NCBI GenBank assembly: GCA_964513655.1
Contig: CAZENQ010000007.1
Location: 1 to 64,000, forward strand
DNA: 64,000 bases
Origin: G020350405 sp964513655
GTDB taxonomy: Bacteria > Planctomycetota > Phycisphaerae > Sedimentisphaerales > Anaerobacaceae
Reading direction: 5' to 3'
The position numbers were made by a program, and so were the translations under genes. Of the stretch, positions 7,963-16,807 are shown one piece after another. The notes beneath the pieces were generated by a model, which was not told the DNA's origin, did no database searches, and was given only the letters and a program-made list of their open reading frames with translations. Each line of letters starts with the position of its first letter. The stretch's first letter is position 1.

Positions 7963-9942
7963 CTAATTCTTCTTGCCTTGTTTTGCCAGCGCGGCTTTTA
8001 GTCGCTGGCTGGCTTGGATGTAGTTGGGATTGATTTGCAGGGCGTTGCGATAGTGCTTTATCGCCTCTGCGATTTTGCCCTGCTTTTCCAGAAGGACCCC
8101 CAGATTAAAGTGCATTTCGGCATCATCCGGCCGGGCACTTAATACAATCCGAAATTCCCTTATCGCCTCGTCGAGCCTGCCTAAACCGGCGAGCACCAGG
8201 CCCAATCGGCCGTGGACAACTACGTTGTCAGGTTCAATTACAAGCGCTTTTTCATAATACTCAATCGCCTCGCTTAACTTTCCCTGCTGGGCCAGTGTAA
8301 AGGCCAGATTGCTGAGTATATCGATATTGTCCGGCCTTCCACCCAACGCCTTGCGAAATTCGGCGACGGCCTCGTCGGTCTTTCCCTGCTTGGCCAGTAA
8401 GGTCGCCAGATTATAATGCGCCTGCGAAAAGTTCGGCCTTAGTTCCAACGCCCTTTCGTAATGTTCAACCGCTTCGTCGAATCTGCCGAGCTTATCAAGG
8501 AGAGTACCGAGGTTATTATGCACTTCGGGTGAATTGGGCTTTAGCTCGAGCGATTTGTTAAAGTGCTCGACGGCCCGGTCAACCTTGCCCGAGTTTTTCA
8601 GGACATTACCCAAATTGTTGTGCAGTATCACAACATCCGGTGAAAATCCGAGCATATACTCATAGACACTTTCACTGTCACGCCAATGAACCAGATAGCA
8701 CCGCGTTAATATAAACTCGGATGTGGTCAGGAGAAGAACAGCCGTAATTAATATGATTTGCCGGGCTGCCTTGCCGAATTTTTTGCCAAGCTCACCAGCC
8801 CAGAATAAAGCGAAGAAGCACCCCACCGGCAATAAAAGACCGACCATTGGAAAATACATATGCCTGTCGGCTGCAATCATAGGATGAATACCTATCACGC
8901 CAAGCGTCGGAAATATAGCCACGAAGAAAAACAACCAGCCCACAGCCACAGAGCGAGTCCAACGCATACTAATCAGTAACAGCGGTATCAAAAGGCACGT
9001 GCCAACGACACCGGAAAGTACCATCGGCTGCGACAAGTTAAAAGGCTGTGGAAATGGGTAATACCACGACAAATTCGCCGGCCAGATGAAGTTGTACAAA
9101 TAGAAAACAATGTTGTGGCAAAAGACAAATATGACATGAACCGGGCCGGACTGACCCGGCATAGTTACCGACGCGGCCCTGCTTTGAGAAATAAAAGTGA
9201 CGACCGCCACAACGCCAGCAATAACGAGTAAAGGCAGTTTTTCTAAAACCGCTTTTTTGCCGAATCGCTTGAGCGGCCAGTAATCTAACAACAGCAGCAG
9301 GACCGGCATCCCTATAACACCGGGCTTTGACAATAGTGATAGTACATACGCCGCCAAACACATCACCCCGGAGAGCCGGCTGCGCCTGCGAACATAAAGC
9401 AGATAAAGAACCAAACACCATAATGCAAAAAATGCTGCCAATACGGTTTTGCGCTCTGATATCCAAGCAACCGATTCGATAGTTATCGGGTGAACGCCGT
9501 AAAGTAAACCCGCCATCGCCGCCGGCAGAGGCCGACCCCACAAGAGATACAAGAAAACAATCACCAACAGACTATTGGCAACATGTAAGGCAAGACTTGT
9601 GCGATGAAACGGTCCTAAATTATCAACGCCCGCACCCATAGCGCAGTCAAGCATCAGCGATATCATCGAAAGAGGCTGATAATAACCCCGCACTGTAGAA
9701 GGCTTGGAAACCTCTGTTATAAATCGCTTCGCAGAGGCCCAGCTTGGATTTTGGACTAACCGGTTTTCAACAAGGTACTGGTCATCATCGAGCATCAATG
9801 CCCGCGCGGACAGCCCTGGCCAATGCGCCGCCAAAACAATTGCCCCCACCACAGCTAAGCAGACCCACAAGGCAACAACACCGCTGCGAGATTTTTTCCC
9901 CCCATTGCTGCGGCCAAGCTCGCAATCAACCTGCTTTGCCAA
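7963..9942 (-). CDS. multi-pass membrane protein with TMTC/DUF1736-like region and C-terminal TPR repeats
   Basis: About 659 residues. The first 420 or so hold roughly ten membrane spans with a DDD motif in the first outer loop (LMLDDDQYLVEN) and the TMTC/DUF1736-type signature HPITIESVAWISERKTVLA. This resembles GT-C glycosyltransferases of the PMT/TMTC type. Residues about 430-655 are six to seven TPR units (PDVVILHNNLGNVLKNSGK...). It may be a protein O-glycosyltransferase, but catalysis is not proven. The start is TTG at 9942 with SD GGAAGGA 7 bases upstream. It follows purC by 21 bases and is probably co-transcribed with it. Confidence 0.8.
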   Translation of the reverse strand: MAKQVDCELGRSNGGKKSRSGVVALWVCLAVVGAIVLAAHWPGLSARALMLDDDQYLVENRLVQNPSWASAKRFITEVSKPSTVRGYYQPLSMISLMLDCAMGAGVDNLGPFHRTSLALHVANSLLVIVFLYLLWGRPLPAAMAGLLYGVHPITIESVAWISERKTVLAAFFALWCLVLYLLYVRRRSRLSGVMCLAAYVLSLLSKPGVIGMPVLLLLLDYWPLKRFGKKAVLEKLPLLVIAGVVAVVTFISQSRAASVTMPGQSGPVHVIFVFCHNIVFYLYNFIWPANLSWYYPFPQPFNLSQPMVLSGVVGTCLLIPLLLISMRWTRSVAVGWLFFFVAIFPTLGVIGIHPMIAADRHMYFPMVGLLLPVGCFFALFWAGELGKKFGKAARQIILITAVLLLTTSEFILTRCYLVHWRDSESVYEYMLGFSPDVVILHNNLGNVLKNSGKVDRAVEHFNKSLELKPNSPEVHNNLGTLLDKLGRFDEAVEHYERALELRPNFSQAHYNLATLLAKQGKTDEAVAEFRKALGGRPDNIDILSNLAFTLAQQGKLSEAIEYYEKALVIEPDNVVVHGRLGLVLAGLGRLDEAIREFRIVLSARPDDAEMHFNLGVLLEKQGKIAEAIKHYRNALQINPNYIQASQRLKAALAKQGKKN

Positions 9943-9963
9943 GACGCCGTCCTTCCCTTGGGT

Positions 9964-10857
9964 TTAAGCCTCGAACTTCTTGCCGGTTAGGCGTTCGTAG
10001 CCTTCGATGTACTTGGCGCTGGTCTTTTGTACAATATCATCGGGCATCTCGACTCCTGGGCCGGATTTGTCGAAATTTATACTCTCGAGCCAGTTGCGAA
10101 CGAACTGCTTGTCGAAGCTTTCCTGGTCTCTGCCGGGCTCGTATTTATCCGCCGGCCAGAACCGCGAAGAATCCGGCGTCAAAACCTCATCAATCAAAAT
10201 AATCCTGCCCTCAACGACGCCCCACTCGAATTTCGTATCAGCCAGGATTATCCCTTTTTCCTCGGCATAAGCGCTTGCCTCTTCGAAAATCCCTACGCTG
10301 GTGCTACGTACATATTCGGCACGTTCGGCGCCGAGGATATCCACACACCTCTCGAAGTTGATGTTCTCATCGTGGGTTCCGCGTTCGGCCTTGGTTGCCG
10401 GCGTAAAGATCAACTCCGGCAGCTTTTCACACTGTTTCAATCCGCCTGGCAGTTTATGCCCACACACTGTACCGTTGTCTTTGTATTCCCTCCAGCCCGA
10501 GCCTGCTAAGTAGCCTCGCACGACGCACTCAACGGGCAGCGGTTTGCACTTTTTGACCAGCATACTGCGGCCCGCCAGCTCCTCGCCGTAATCGCAAAAA
10601 GGCTCGGGGAAACTGCTCACATCATCGCTGATTAAATGATGCTCAATCTCAGCGCCAAGATAATCAAACCAGAACAGCGAAATCTGCGTTAAGACAATGC
10701 CTTTATAGGGTATGCCGTTAGCCATAACCACATCGAAGGCGCTTAGCCTGTCGGTCGCGACTATCAACAGTTCATCGCCCAGATCGTATATATCGCGAAC
10801 CTTGCCCCTCATGGGCTCGCGTCCGGCTATATTGGTCTGCATGATTACCTCGCCCAT
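9964..10857 (-). CDS. purC: phosphoribosylaminoimidazole-succinocarboxamide (SAICAR) synthase
   Basis: 297 residues, the length of the longer (yeast-like) SAICAR synthases. It joins CAIR and aspartate with ATP in purine biosynthesis. Recognisable segments are GKVRDIYDLGDELLIVATDR near the N terminus, the VECVVRGYLAGSGW block and the C-terminal LIDEVLTPDSSRFWP motif. The SD AAAGGAG lies just upstream of the ATG at 10857. It lies between an HD-domain gene and the TPR membrane protein on the same strand with short gaps, suggesting one transcript. Confidence 0.96.
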   Translation of the reverse strand: MGEVIMQTNIAGREPMRGKVRDIYDLGDELLIVATDRLSAFDVVMANGIPYKGIVLTQISLFWFDYLGAEIEHHLISDDVSSFPEPFCDYGEELAGRSMLVKKCKPLPVECVVRGYLAGSGWREYKDNGTVCGHKLPGGLKQCEKLPELIFTPATKAERGTHDENINFERCVDILGAERAEYVRSTSVGIFEEASAYAEEKGIILADTKFEWGVVEGRIILIDEVLTPDSSRFWPADKYEPGRDQESFDKQFVRNWLESINFDKSGPGVEMPDDIVQKTSAKYIEGYERLTGKKFEA

Positions 10858-10884
10858 GATAACTCCTTTCTAATACATCAATAA

Positions 10885-11679
10885 CTACCTGTTCTGCTCT
10901 GTCCTCAAACCGACATAATCAAATATCTTTTTCCTCACCTTCTCAATATCCTCATTGTCCGGTAGAAAATCAAATATATTTTCTAGAAACCCACGCTCCG
11001 TTATGCGTCTAAGCGTCTGTGAGAAATTTACATCATAAACCCACCCGAGCTGGCAGAGTTTCATATCATTCCAGGTGCGCAGCATACTATAATCTATACG
11101 CTGCCCGGCAAGGAGCTGCTCCACCACCTCCGCGGAGTACTGTGGTTCATCCGGCAGCTCCACCTCCAGTTTAAACTGCTCCGGATTTTCCCTGTATTGC
11201 CTATAATTATCCACCACCACAAAGAATATGTCCAGCTTATCCGCGTCACGAATAAGTTTCGAAAACAGAAGGCACTCGCCGTCCAGTCCGCCAGGCAGCT
11301 CCATCAAGCCGTGATATTCAATCGCTCTTTCAATCAACTGTCTCTCTTTGCTGTCCAGACCCTCAATCACTTTCATCCGGCGAAGGACCTCCAAACCCAG
11401 CAGGCAATGGTTCACGCTCCGCGGGTCATGATACGTTCTGTATTTGACAAACTGCTCGAACCGCCCGGTGTCGTGAAGAAGTGCTATTGCCTCGGCCATC
11501 CGCTTCTGGTTTTCTAAAAGCCCAAGCTCCCGGGCCAGATACAACATCTCCTCACAGGTCCGATGAGTGTGCTGCTCTTTCAGTCTTATATTGGCATTGA
11601 CAAATTCATTCTCTCCGTAGAAACCACAGACATAATTATCAAACCAGATTTTGAGTCTCTTCAGCTGCTCTTGCTCCAT
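10885..11679 (-). CDS. HD-domain metal-dependent hydrolase
   Basis: HD-superfamily signature residues are present: QHTHRTCEE (first His), ALLHDTGRF (HD pair) and IRDADKLDI (distal Asp). These proteins are phosphohydrolases acting on nucleotides or related phosphoesters; the substrate here is unknown. I placed the start at 11679 (MEQEQLKRLKIWFDNYV) because family members generally begin just before this segment and GGAAG lies 10 bases upstream. An in-frame start at 11760 would add 27 residues with a poorly spaced SD. It leads into purC with a 27-base gap. Confidence 0.75.
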   Translation of the reverse strand: MEQEQLKRLKIWFDNYVCGFYGENEFVNANIRLKEQHTHRTCEEMLYLARELGLLENQKRMAEAIALLHDTGRFEQFVKYRTYHDPRSVNHCLLGLEVLRRMKVIEGLDSKERQLIERAIEYHGLMELPGGLDGECLLFSKLIRDADKLDIFFVVVDNYRQYRENPEQFKLEVELPDEPQYSAEVVEQLLAGQRIDYSMLRTWNDMKLCQLGWVYDVNFSQTLRRITERGFLENIFDFLPDNEDIEKVRKKIFDYVGLRTEQNR

Positions 11680-11845
11680 AAGATCATAACTTCCAAACAA
11701 CTGCAGGTTGGCTTTTAACTTATAACAATTTTTAAGAAAAAATGCCATTCCATCTTCCAAAATAGTTCCCTTTAAGTATAATGACGGGAAATTAAAGATA
11801 AGTAAAACCAGCTAAATCGATAGTAGCCAAGGAGAAAAAAACAGG

Positions 11846-12118
11846 ATGCCTACCGTGAAAGACGTCATCGTCAAAAAACCGACAGACGCCGAATCTGCTA
11901 CCTGCAAAAACTGGCCCATATGGAAATGCGAGCCAAGTACCTTCGATTGGGCATATACTGAAAAGGAAACCTGTCTTTTGCTTGAAGGTACGGTAACGGT
12001 TTCAGACGGCACGGATTCAGTAAGCTTCGGCCCGGGCGACCTTGTAATCTTCCCCCAAGACCTTGAGTGCACATGGCAAGTCACCGAGGCGGTAACAAAG
12101 CACTACAACTTCGGCTAA
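11846..12118 (+). CDS. small cupin-domain protein
   Basis: 90 residues forming a single cupin barrel of the DUF861/cupin_3 type. Diagnostic segments are EKETCLLLEGTVTVSDG (first cupin motif) and FGPGDLVIFPQDLECTW (second motif). A strong SD (AAGGAG) precedes the ATG. The expected metal-ligand His residues are not obvious, so it may bind a ligand or a metal weakly. It is convergent with the rubrerythrin gene and the two end 27 bases apart. Substrate is unknown. Confidence 0.8.
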   Translation: MPTVKDVIVKKPTDAESATCKNWPIWKCEPSTFDWAYTEKETCLLLEGTVTVSDGTDSVSFGPGDLVIFPQDLECTWQVTEAVTKHYNFG

Positions 12119-12145
12119 AGAACTACAGGAGCCGGTGCCGATTCG

Positions 12146-12646
12146 CTACTGAATCTCGTTGAACTTGCCCTTCGGCGCCCCGCAGACGGGACACTTTTCC
12201 GGCGGCCCGTCCAGAACCGCATTGCCGCAAACACCACAGACGAAAATCTTCTGAGCTGATGCATCTTTGCCGGCCTGCACCGCATTGAGGGCCTCTATAT
12301 AGAGGCTACAGTGGACCTGCTCAACAGCCATGGCGTTTTGAAATGGCACCAGTGCGGCTTTGGCGTCTTCCTGCCGCGCCTGCTCGACGTACTCAGGATA
12401 CATCTGTTTGAATTCTAAGCTTTCTCCCTTTATCGCCTCTTCGAGATTTTCCCTGGTTGACCTTATCCCGCCCATCGCCCTGAGATGCGCATGAGCATGG
12501 ACGGTTTCCGCCTCCGCTGCCGCACGGAACAGCTTCGCTACCTCTGGATAGCCTTCAGCCTCGGCTTTTTTCGCAAACGCCAGATACCTTCGATTTGCCT
12601 TACTCTCGCCGGCAAAAGCGTTCTGCAGGTCGTCGACAGTGGCCAT
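12146..12646 (-). CDS. rubrerythrin
   Basis: About 166 residues. A four-helix diiron domain carries ESKANRRYLAF, EAETVHAHAHL, ESLEFKQMYPEY and EQVHCSLYIEAL. It is followed by a C-terminal rubredoxin domain with two CxxC motifs (CGVCG, CPVCG). Rubrerythrins reduce hydrogen peroxide in anaerobes, which fits an anaerobic or microaerophilic host. I chose the ATG at 12646 (MATVDDLQNAF) because AAAGGG lies 8 bases upstream; an in-frame ATG at 12679 would add 11 residues outside the family's usual N terminus. Confidence 0.93.
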   Translation of the reverse strand: MATVDDLQNAFAGESKANRRYLAFAKKAEAEGYPEVAKLFRAAAEAETVHAHAHLRAMGGIRSTRENLEEAIKGESLEFKQMYPEYVEQARQEDAKAALVPFQNAMAVEQVHCSLYIEALNAVQAGKDASAQKIFVCGVCGNAVLDGPPEKCPVCGAPKGKFNEIQ

Positions 12647-12852
12647 CTTAACAACCCTTTCACCAAAAAATGCCATCAATTTACTACATCTCAGTCACTA
12701 TATGCTGATTAGAAGTGATTGCCAATTGTAAATTGGCCCAGATTCAGATAGAAGCCTTCTTTTATTCAGCCTTGCACGGCAGCGACAGCGCAGGATTAAA
12801 TTGCCAGCGGCAAACCAGAATATAATTTCTAACCAAAACCCATTTAGAGTTG

Positions 12853-15660
12853 TTATAAGCCCGCGAGCCAGTTTTCAGCGAACACGCCCAAATCCAGCGC
12901 ATCTACAAAGCCATCAGGCGTTTCCGGGGCGATGTCGGCCGAGGGGCTGCCGGGCGGCTGGAGCCATTGGCGCCCGAGGATATCGAAATCGTCAAAATCC
13001 ACATCCTGGTCAGCGTCAAAATCGCCGGGCGGACTATACCAGACAGTGCCGACAACCTCCACATCGTCGATGTTCCAGCCGGAATAGGCATAGGCCGAGG
13101 CACTGGCTACACGATGACCCCACCTAACGTAAACAGTTGGCTGGTTGTCAGCGATAGAGCTGATGTCGTACTCGACGAACTGCCAAGAATCATCAGTCAC
13201 TGCCGGAGGCCCGTCGTTTTCCCATGCAGGCGCCCAGGTACTTCCGTCGTTGGATACCTCAACTGTGGCATAGACATATGGCTGGTAGTCGGAATTAAGC
13301 CAGCGATAGAACCTCAAATGAACAGCGCTGTATTCTGAGCAGTCGATTGCCTGCGTCATCAGATAGTACGGACCTCCGACTCCGGTACCGTAATCTCCAT
13401 TGAGGTTGATTCCATACACATTTGAGCCGGTGTAGCCGCTGGCAGGGTCCGGGTTGCCGTTCGATAAGCCCCCTTGACCCGCGGGTTCACCCCACTGCCA
13501 TTCGCCGCTCGCCGACCAGCCGGGGTCACTGTCCATGCTTACTGCATAAATAGCACCGCCGATGCTTATCGAAACGGTTGCCACGTTGGAATCTCCGCCA
13601 CTGGGTGGGCTACCACCGTCGTCGGCCTTGAACTGGAAGCTGTCTAAACCGAGGTAATTAGGTTCAGGCGTGAAAACGACCTTATTGCCGCTGCCGGCCA
13701 GTGTGTAAGGAGCGCCAGTGATTGCCCCGGCACAGGGGTCGCTTAAGTTCCCGTGGCCCGGCAATGACGTGATGCTATAGGCTAACACTCCTGGCGACTC
13801 GGGGCAACCCTCATCAGTAGCCATCAGGGTAATTGCCGCCATACCACCTTCAGTAGTAAACGCACTGATATCCTGCACTCGCGGTGGTGCTGCTATGCAG
13901 AAATAACTGCTGTAGCAATAGCACGCCGAACTTAGGCTGGATGTTATCTTGACGCTGTAGTCGCAATCGCTCGTCAAACTGCCATCGTCGGGCACCGGCC
14001 AGTCGTACGAACCATCATCGTCTGTACCGGCAGTAATAGTCCGCTCAAACAGGTCACCTTTATATAGCTCAATCTTGACATCACCGCACGAATTGCACTC
14101 AGAATCCCAGGTGATAGTAAGTACCGTGCCCTGCCCCACACAGCCGCCATCAGGTGAAGTAACTAAGCATCCGCAATTCATACCATCCAGAGATGTCACC
14201 CCGCTGCCGATTGGGTCGAGCCAGTCGCTCAGGCGGGTTGATGATGTTCCGCCCCCCGTCCACGATTTGTAGAATCGGCCGAACCAATCAGCTTTATCAT
14301 TGCCACAGGCGGCAAGGCCCCCATGGAGCTGGCCTACGACCCTTTTCTCCTGGTTAAAGAGGGGGCATCCGGAAGAACCTGACTCAGTCGTCCCTTCATC
14401 AGTGCCGCTGTAGTCCCAATCCGCCACTCGCAGGTGCGTGCCATTGCCGGGACTGGAATCTCCCGCCCAGGAAGTGACGGTGACCTGGTCATATTCAAAG
14501 CTGATCTTCTTCAAGTCCGCTTTGGGGTGGTGAATAGCCACGCCGCTGGATGGTGCTGCAATGCCGCGGTCCCAGCCGGCAAAATAAACATCAAAGGCCG
14601 GGTCGGGGTCGTCATCAAGTTCCACCAGCGTAAAGTCCGAGTCAATGTGACCGGACCTGAAAATGGCACCGGACTGGGTATTACTGAGAGGGCCGGTTGT
14701 ACCGCTGCAAGTGGAGGCTTCGTATTTCCAGTAGGCAACAATTGTGGGGGCAACGCCAACGTCAATACCACAGTGGTAGGCGGTCAAGAAATAAGGTTTG
14801 CCGTCTTCGGAGGTGTTATTCAACAGCACGCCCGTACACTGGGCGGAGCCGCCGTAGGTGACCATGGCGACTGAGCGTATCTGGTCTCGCCAGGGGTCGC
14901 CCTCAGGACAGGCAGCATTTACGTTGCACCAGCCTGAGTCACCGATGCCCTTATCCTTAACCAGCGGTTTAAGGCCGCGGTAACCGTGGTTAATCGAGCC
15001 CAATTCGAGCTGGAGTTGGTCCACTCGCGAGGTCGGGATGGTCAGTTCCACGACAATATCGTCCGAGTGTAGCAGTGGCGTCCACAGCTGACCATGCCGC
15101 TCATTATCGTCCTCGGTAAAGGCACCGAGAACCTCGGTGTGGTCGGCAGCGTAAATAAACAGACTGCTGTTGGGCGGCATAAAATAGCGGGTGAAGCCGA
15201 GATTTAAGGAGAGTGCTTCGGGCGAAGTTATCTGCAGCCGCCAGAGCAGGGTTTCATCATCGAGGTGTTCCCACGTGCCATTGGTACCGGGCGTGATTCG
15301 AACGCGGTTGGGGATAGCGAAGCGATAAGGCGCGCCATCCTGCTCCCGCCGCTCGTCCTCCAGCCGGACTGCTGCAAGGTCAATCGGCTCAGGGACAACC
15401 TGCTCCACAATCTCAAAGGGCTGGACCACACGAGTGAAAGCGGTCGGTTGGCGGCGCGGGCCGCCAGAACTTGCACCGGCGACAACACCGAGAAACAAAA
15501 GGGCAATTAAGAGAATCGGCCTTGTTCTACACTGGAAGGAGAGCCTCGCAAAGGGCTGAACAAGACTCCCCATAGACTGGCACGGATTCCTATCGCCCGT
15601 GATAGAGCTTAACGCTTTCTCAAGCCTTGTTTTGTTCACATCCTCTCCCATTTGCGTCAT
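12853..15660 (-). CDS. secreted lysyl-endopeptidase-like serine protease with beta-sandwich modules and dockerin-like tail
   Basis: 935 residues. A hydrophobic signal segment lies at about 48-64 behind an unusually long N-terminal region. The chymotrypsin-fold domain (about 240-500) has His296 (LTAYHCG), Asp342 (SDFTLVEL) and Ser430 (SGSSGCPLF), as in Lysobacter-type lysyl endopeptidases. After it come a Kre9/KNH-like beta domain (SPDGGCVGQGTVLTITW), a cadherin/Ig-like unit, a jelly-roll region around SGWNIDDVEVVG and a C-terminal pair of Ca-binding dockerin-like loops (DADQDVDFDDF... to LAENWL). The tail is typical of Phycisphaerae secreted proteins. AGGAG lies about 13 bases before the ATG, longer than usual, so the start is less certain than the product. 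Confidence 0.88.
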   Translation of the reverse strand: MTQMGEDVNKTRLEKALSSITGDRNPCQSMGSLVQPFARLSFQCRTRPILLIALLFLGVVAGASSGGPRRQPTAFTRVVQPFEIVEQVVPEPIDLAAVRLEDERREQDGAPYRFAIPNRVRITPGTNGTWEHLDDETLLWRLQITSPEALSLNLGFTRYFMPPNSSLFIYAADHTEVLGAFTEDDNERHGQLWTPLLHSDDIVVELTIPTSRVDQLQLELGSINHGYRGLKPLVKDKGIGDSGWCNVNAACPEGDPWRDQIRSVAMVTYGGSAQCTGVLLNNTSEDGKPYFLTAYHCGIDVGVAPTIVAYWKYEASTCSGTTGPLSNTQSGAIFRSGHIDSDFTLVELDDDPDPAFDVYFAGWDRGIAAPSSGVAIHHPKADLKKISFEYDQVTVTSWAGDSSPGNGTHLRVADWDYSGTDEGTTESGSSGCPLFNQEKRVVGQLHGGLAACGNDKADWFGRFYKSWTGGGTSSTRLSDWLDPIGSGVTSLDGMNCGCLVTSPDGGCVGQGTVLTITWDSECNSCGDVKIELYKGDLFERTITAGTDDDGSYDWPVPDDGSLTSDCDYSVKITSSLSSACYCYSSYFCIAAPPRVQDISAFTTEGGMAAITLMATDEGCPESPGVLAYSITSLPGHGNLSDPCAGAITGAPYTLAGSGNKVVFTPEPNYLGLDSFQFKADDGGSPPSGGDSNVATVSISIGGAIYAVSMDSDPGWSASGEWQWGEPAGQGGLSNGNPDPASGYTGSNVYGINLNGDYGTGVGGPYYLMTQAIDCSEYSAVHLRFYRWLNSDYQPYVYATVEVSNDGSTWAPAWENDGPPAVTDDSWQFVEYDISSIADNQPTVYVRWGHRVASASAYAYSGWNIDDVEVVGTVWYSPPGDFDADQDVDFDDFDILGRQWLQPPGSPSADIAPETPDGFVDALDLGVFAENWLAGL

Positions 15661-15744
15661 AAAAACTGCATTTCTCCTGGGGGGAGCCTGGTAGAAGACA
15701 GAAAGAAGCCTTAACTCAACTCCTCCGAAATTTATATATAACCA

Positions 15745-15773
15745 ATTTTATATAATTGAGAGAAAAATATCAA
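15745..15773 (-). promoter_or_regulatory. candidate promoter of the lysyl-endopeptidase-like gene
   Basis: Minus strand TTGATA (15773-15768) and TAAAAT (15750-15745) have a 17-base spacer. They lie in a notably AT-rich patch about 85 bases before the start codon. Between 15774 and 16101 I see no gene, repeat or convincing structure. Confidence 0.35.
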
Positions 15774-16101
15774 GGAAAAATTATATAGGATCCCCTTGTA
15801 TCTGCCCACATAATCCGGGGCAAATACCGACGCGAAAGTTGTTGACAAACGGCAAAAAACAGCCAAAAAGCACCGCCTATTACCCCAGAGCACCACTCAC
15901 ACAGCAAAGTTACGCAGCCCGCGCAGGCCATAACGTCCGATAATACATCACATACACTCAGTCTCTATCACTAATAACCGCTGCCTCCGCTGCCTCACGC
16001 TCCAAACCGCTCACGCCAAGAAAATCGCCACAATCCGCCCAAAGGCTTATAATGTGTAGATTCTAACAGGTTAAATGAGGGTTTTTCAATATATTTTTTT
16101 C

Positions 16102-16130
16102 TTGACAATTCCAAAGTCCGATAGTTAAAT
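16102..16130 (+). promoter_or_regulatory. candidate promoter of the HTH-receiver/HDOD-kinase operon
   Basis: A perfect -35 box TTGACA (16102-16107) is followed, after 17 bases, by TTAAAT (16125-16130). This sits about 70 bases before the chosen start codon. Confidence 0.45.
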
Positions 16131-16199
16131 TAGGCCAAAAAGGTAATTTGGGGAAACACCATGTTGAAAGGATTTGGTTAAAGACGAGGGATGGATAAA

Positions 16200-16766
16200 A
16201 TGAAGGATTTATTTACAACTGGCGAAGCCGCCGAGATTTGCAGGGTAAGCCAGCAGACAATCATCAGGTGTTTTGATTCCGGCCGACTGGAGGGGTTTCG
16301 TGTTCCAGGCTCAAGATTCCGCAGGATTCCACGTCAGAGCCTGGTCAAATTCATGAAGGAAAACGATATTCCTCTGGATAGCATTGGCTCCGGCAAAAAG
16401 AAAGTTCTTATTGTCGATGATGACGCTGAAATCGTCGAGCTTATAGCTGACGTTCTTGCCCGAGACGGCAGATTCGAAATCAAGACTGCATCCAGCGGCT
16501 ACGAAGCAGGAATATCAACCCAGCGATTCCGTCCGGACCTGATATTGCTGGATTATATGCTGCCCGACGTCAACGGAAACGTCGTCTGCCAGACCATAAG
16601 AAGAAACCCCGAATTCGAAAGCATCAAGATTATTATTGTAAGCGGCGTCGTAAAACAGGATGAAATCGACCATCTGCTAAAATCCGGCGCTGAAGGCTTC
16701 ATTAAAAAACCATTCAACATCGGCGAACTCACTGAAAAAATCACTGATCTTCTACAGATAAAATAG
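16200..16766 (+). CDS. HTH-receiver regulator (excisionase-type HTH followed by REC domain)
   Basis: 188 residues. The N-terminal 50 form a MerR/excisionase-like helix-turn-helix (LFTTGEAAEICRVSQQTIIR...). After a short linker comes a receiver domain with the acidic patch VDDDAE, phosphoacceptor Asp in LLDYMLPD (about residue 118) and the Lys in FIKKPF. This places the DNA-binding part before the receiver, the reverse of most response regulators. The ATG at 16200 is preferred over 16191 because GAGGG is 9 bases upstream. The next gene, 41 bases downstream, is a histidine kinase, its likely partner. Confidence 0.85.
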   Translation: MKDLFTTGEAAEICRVSQQTIIRCFDSGRLEGFRVPGSRFRRIPRQSLVKFMKENDIPLDSIGSGKKKVLIVDDDAEIVELIADVLARDGRFEIKTASSGYEAGISTQRFRPDLILLDYMLPDVNGNVVCQTIRRNPEFESIKIIIVSGVVKQDEIDHLLKSGAEGFIKKPFNIGELTEKITDLLQIK

Positions 16767-16807
16767 CAAGTAGTATAGTGGCTAAACAACCAGCGGGACA
16801 AAATTGA

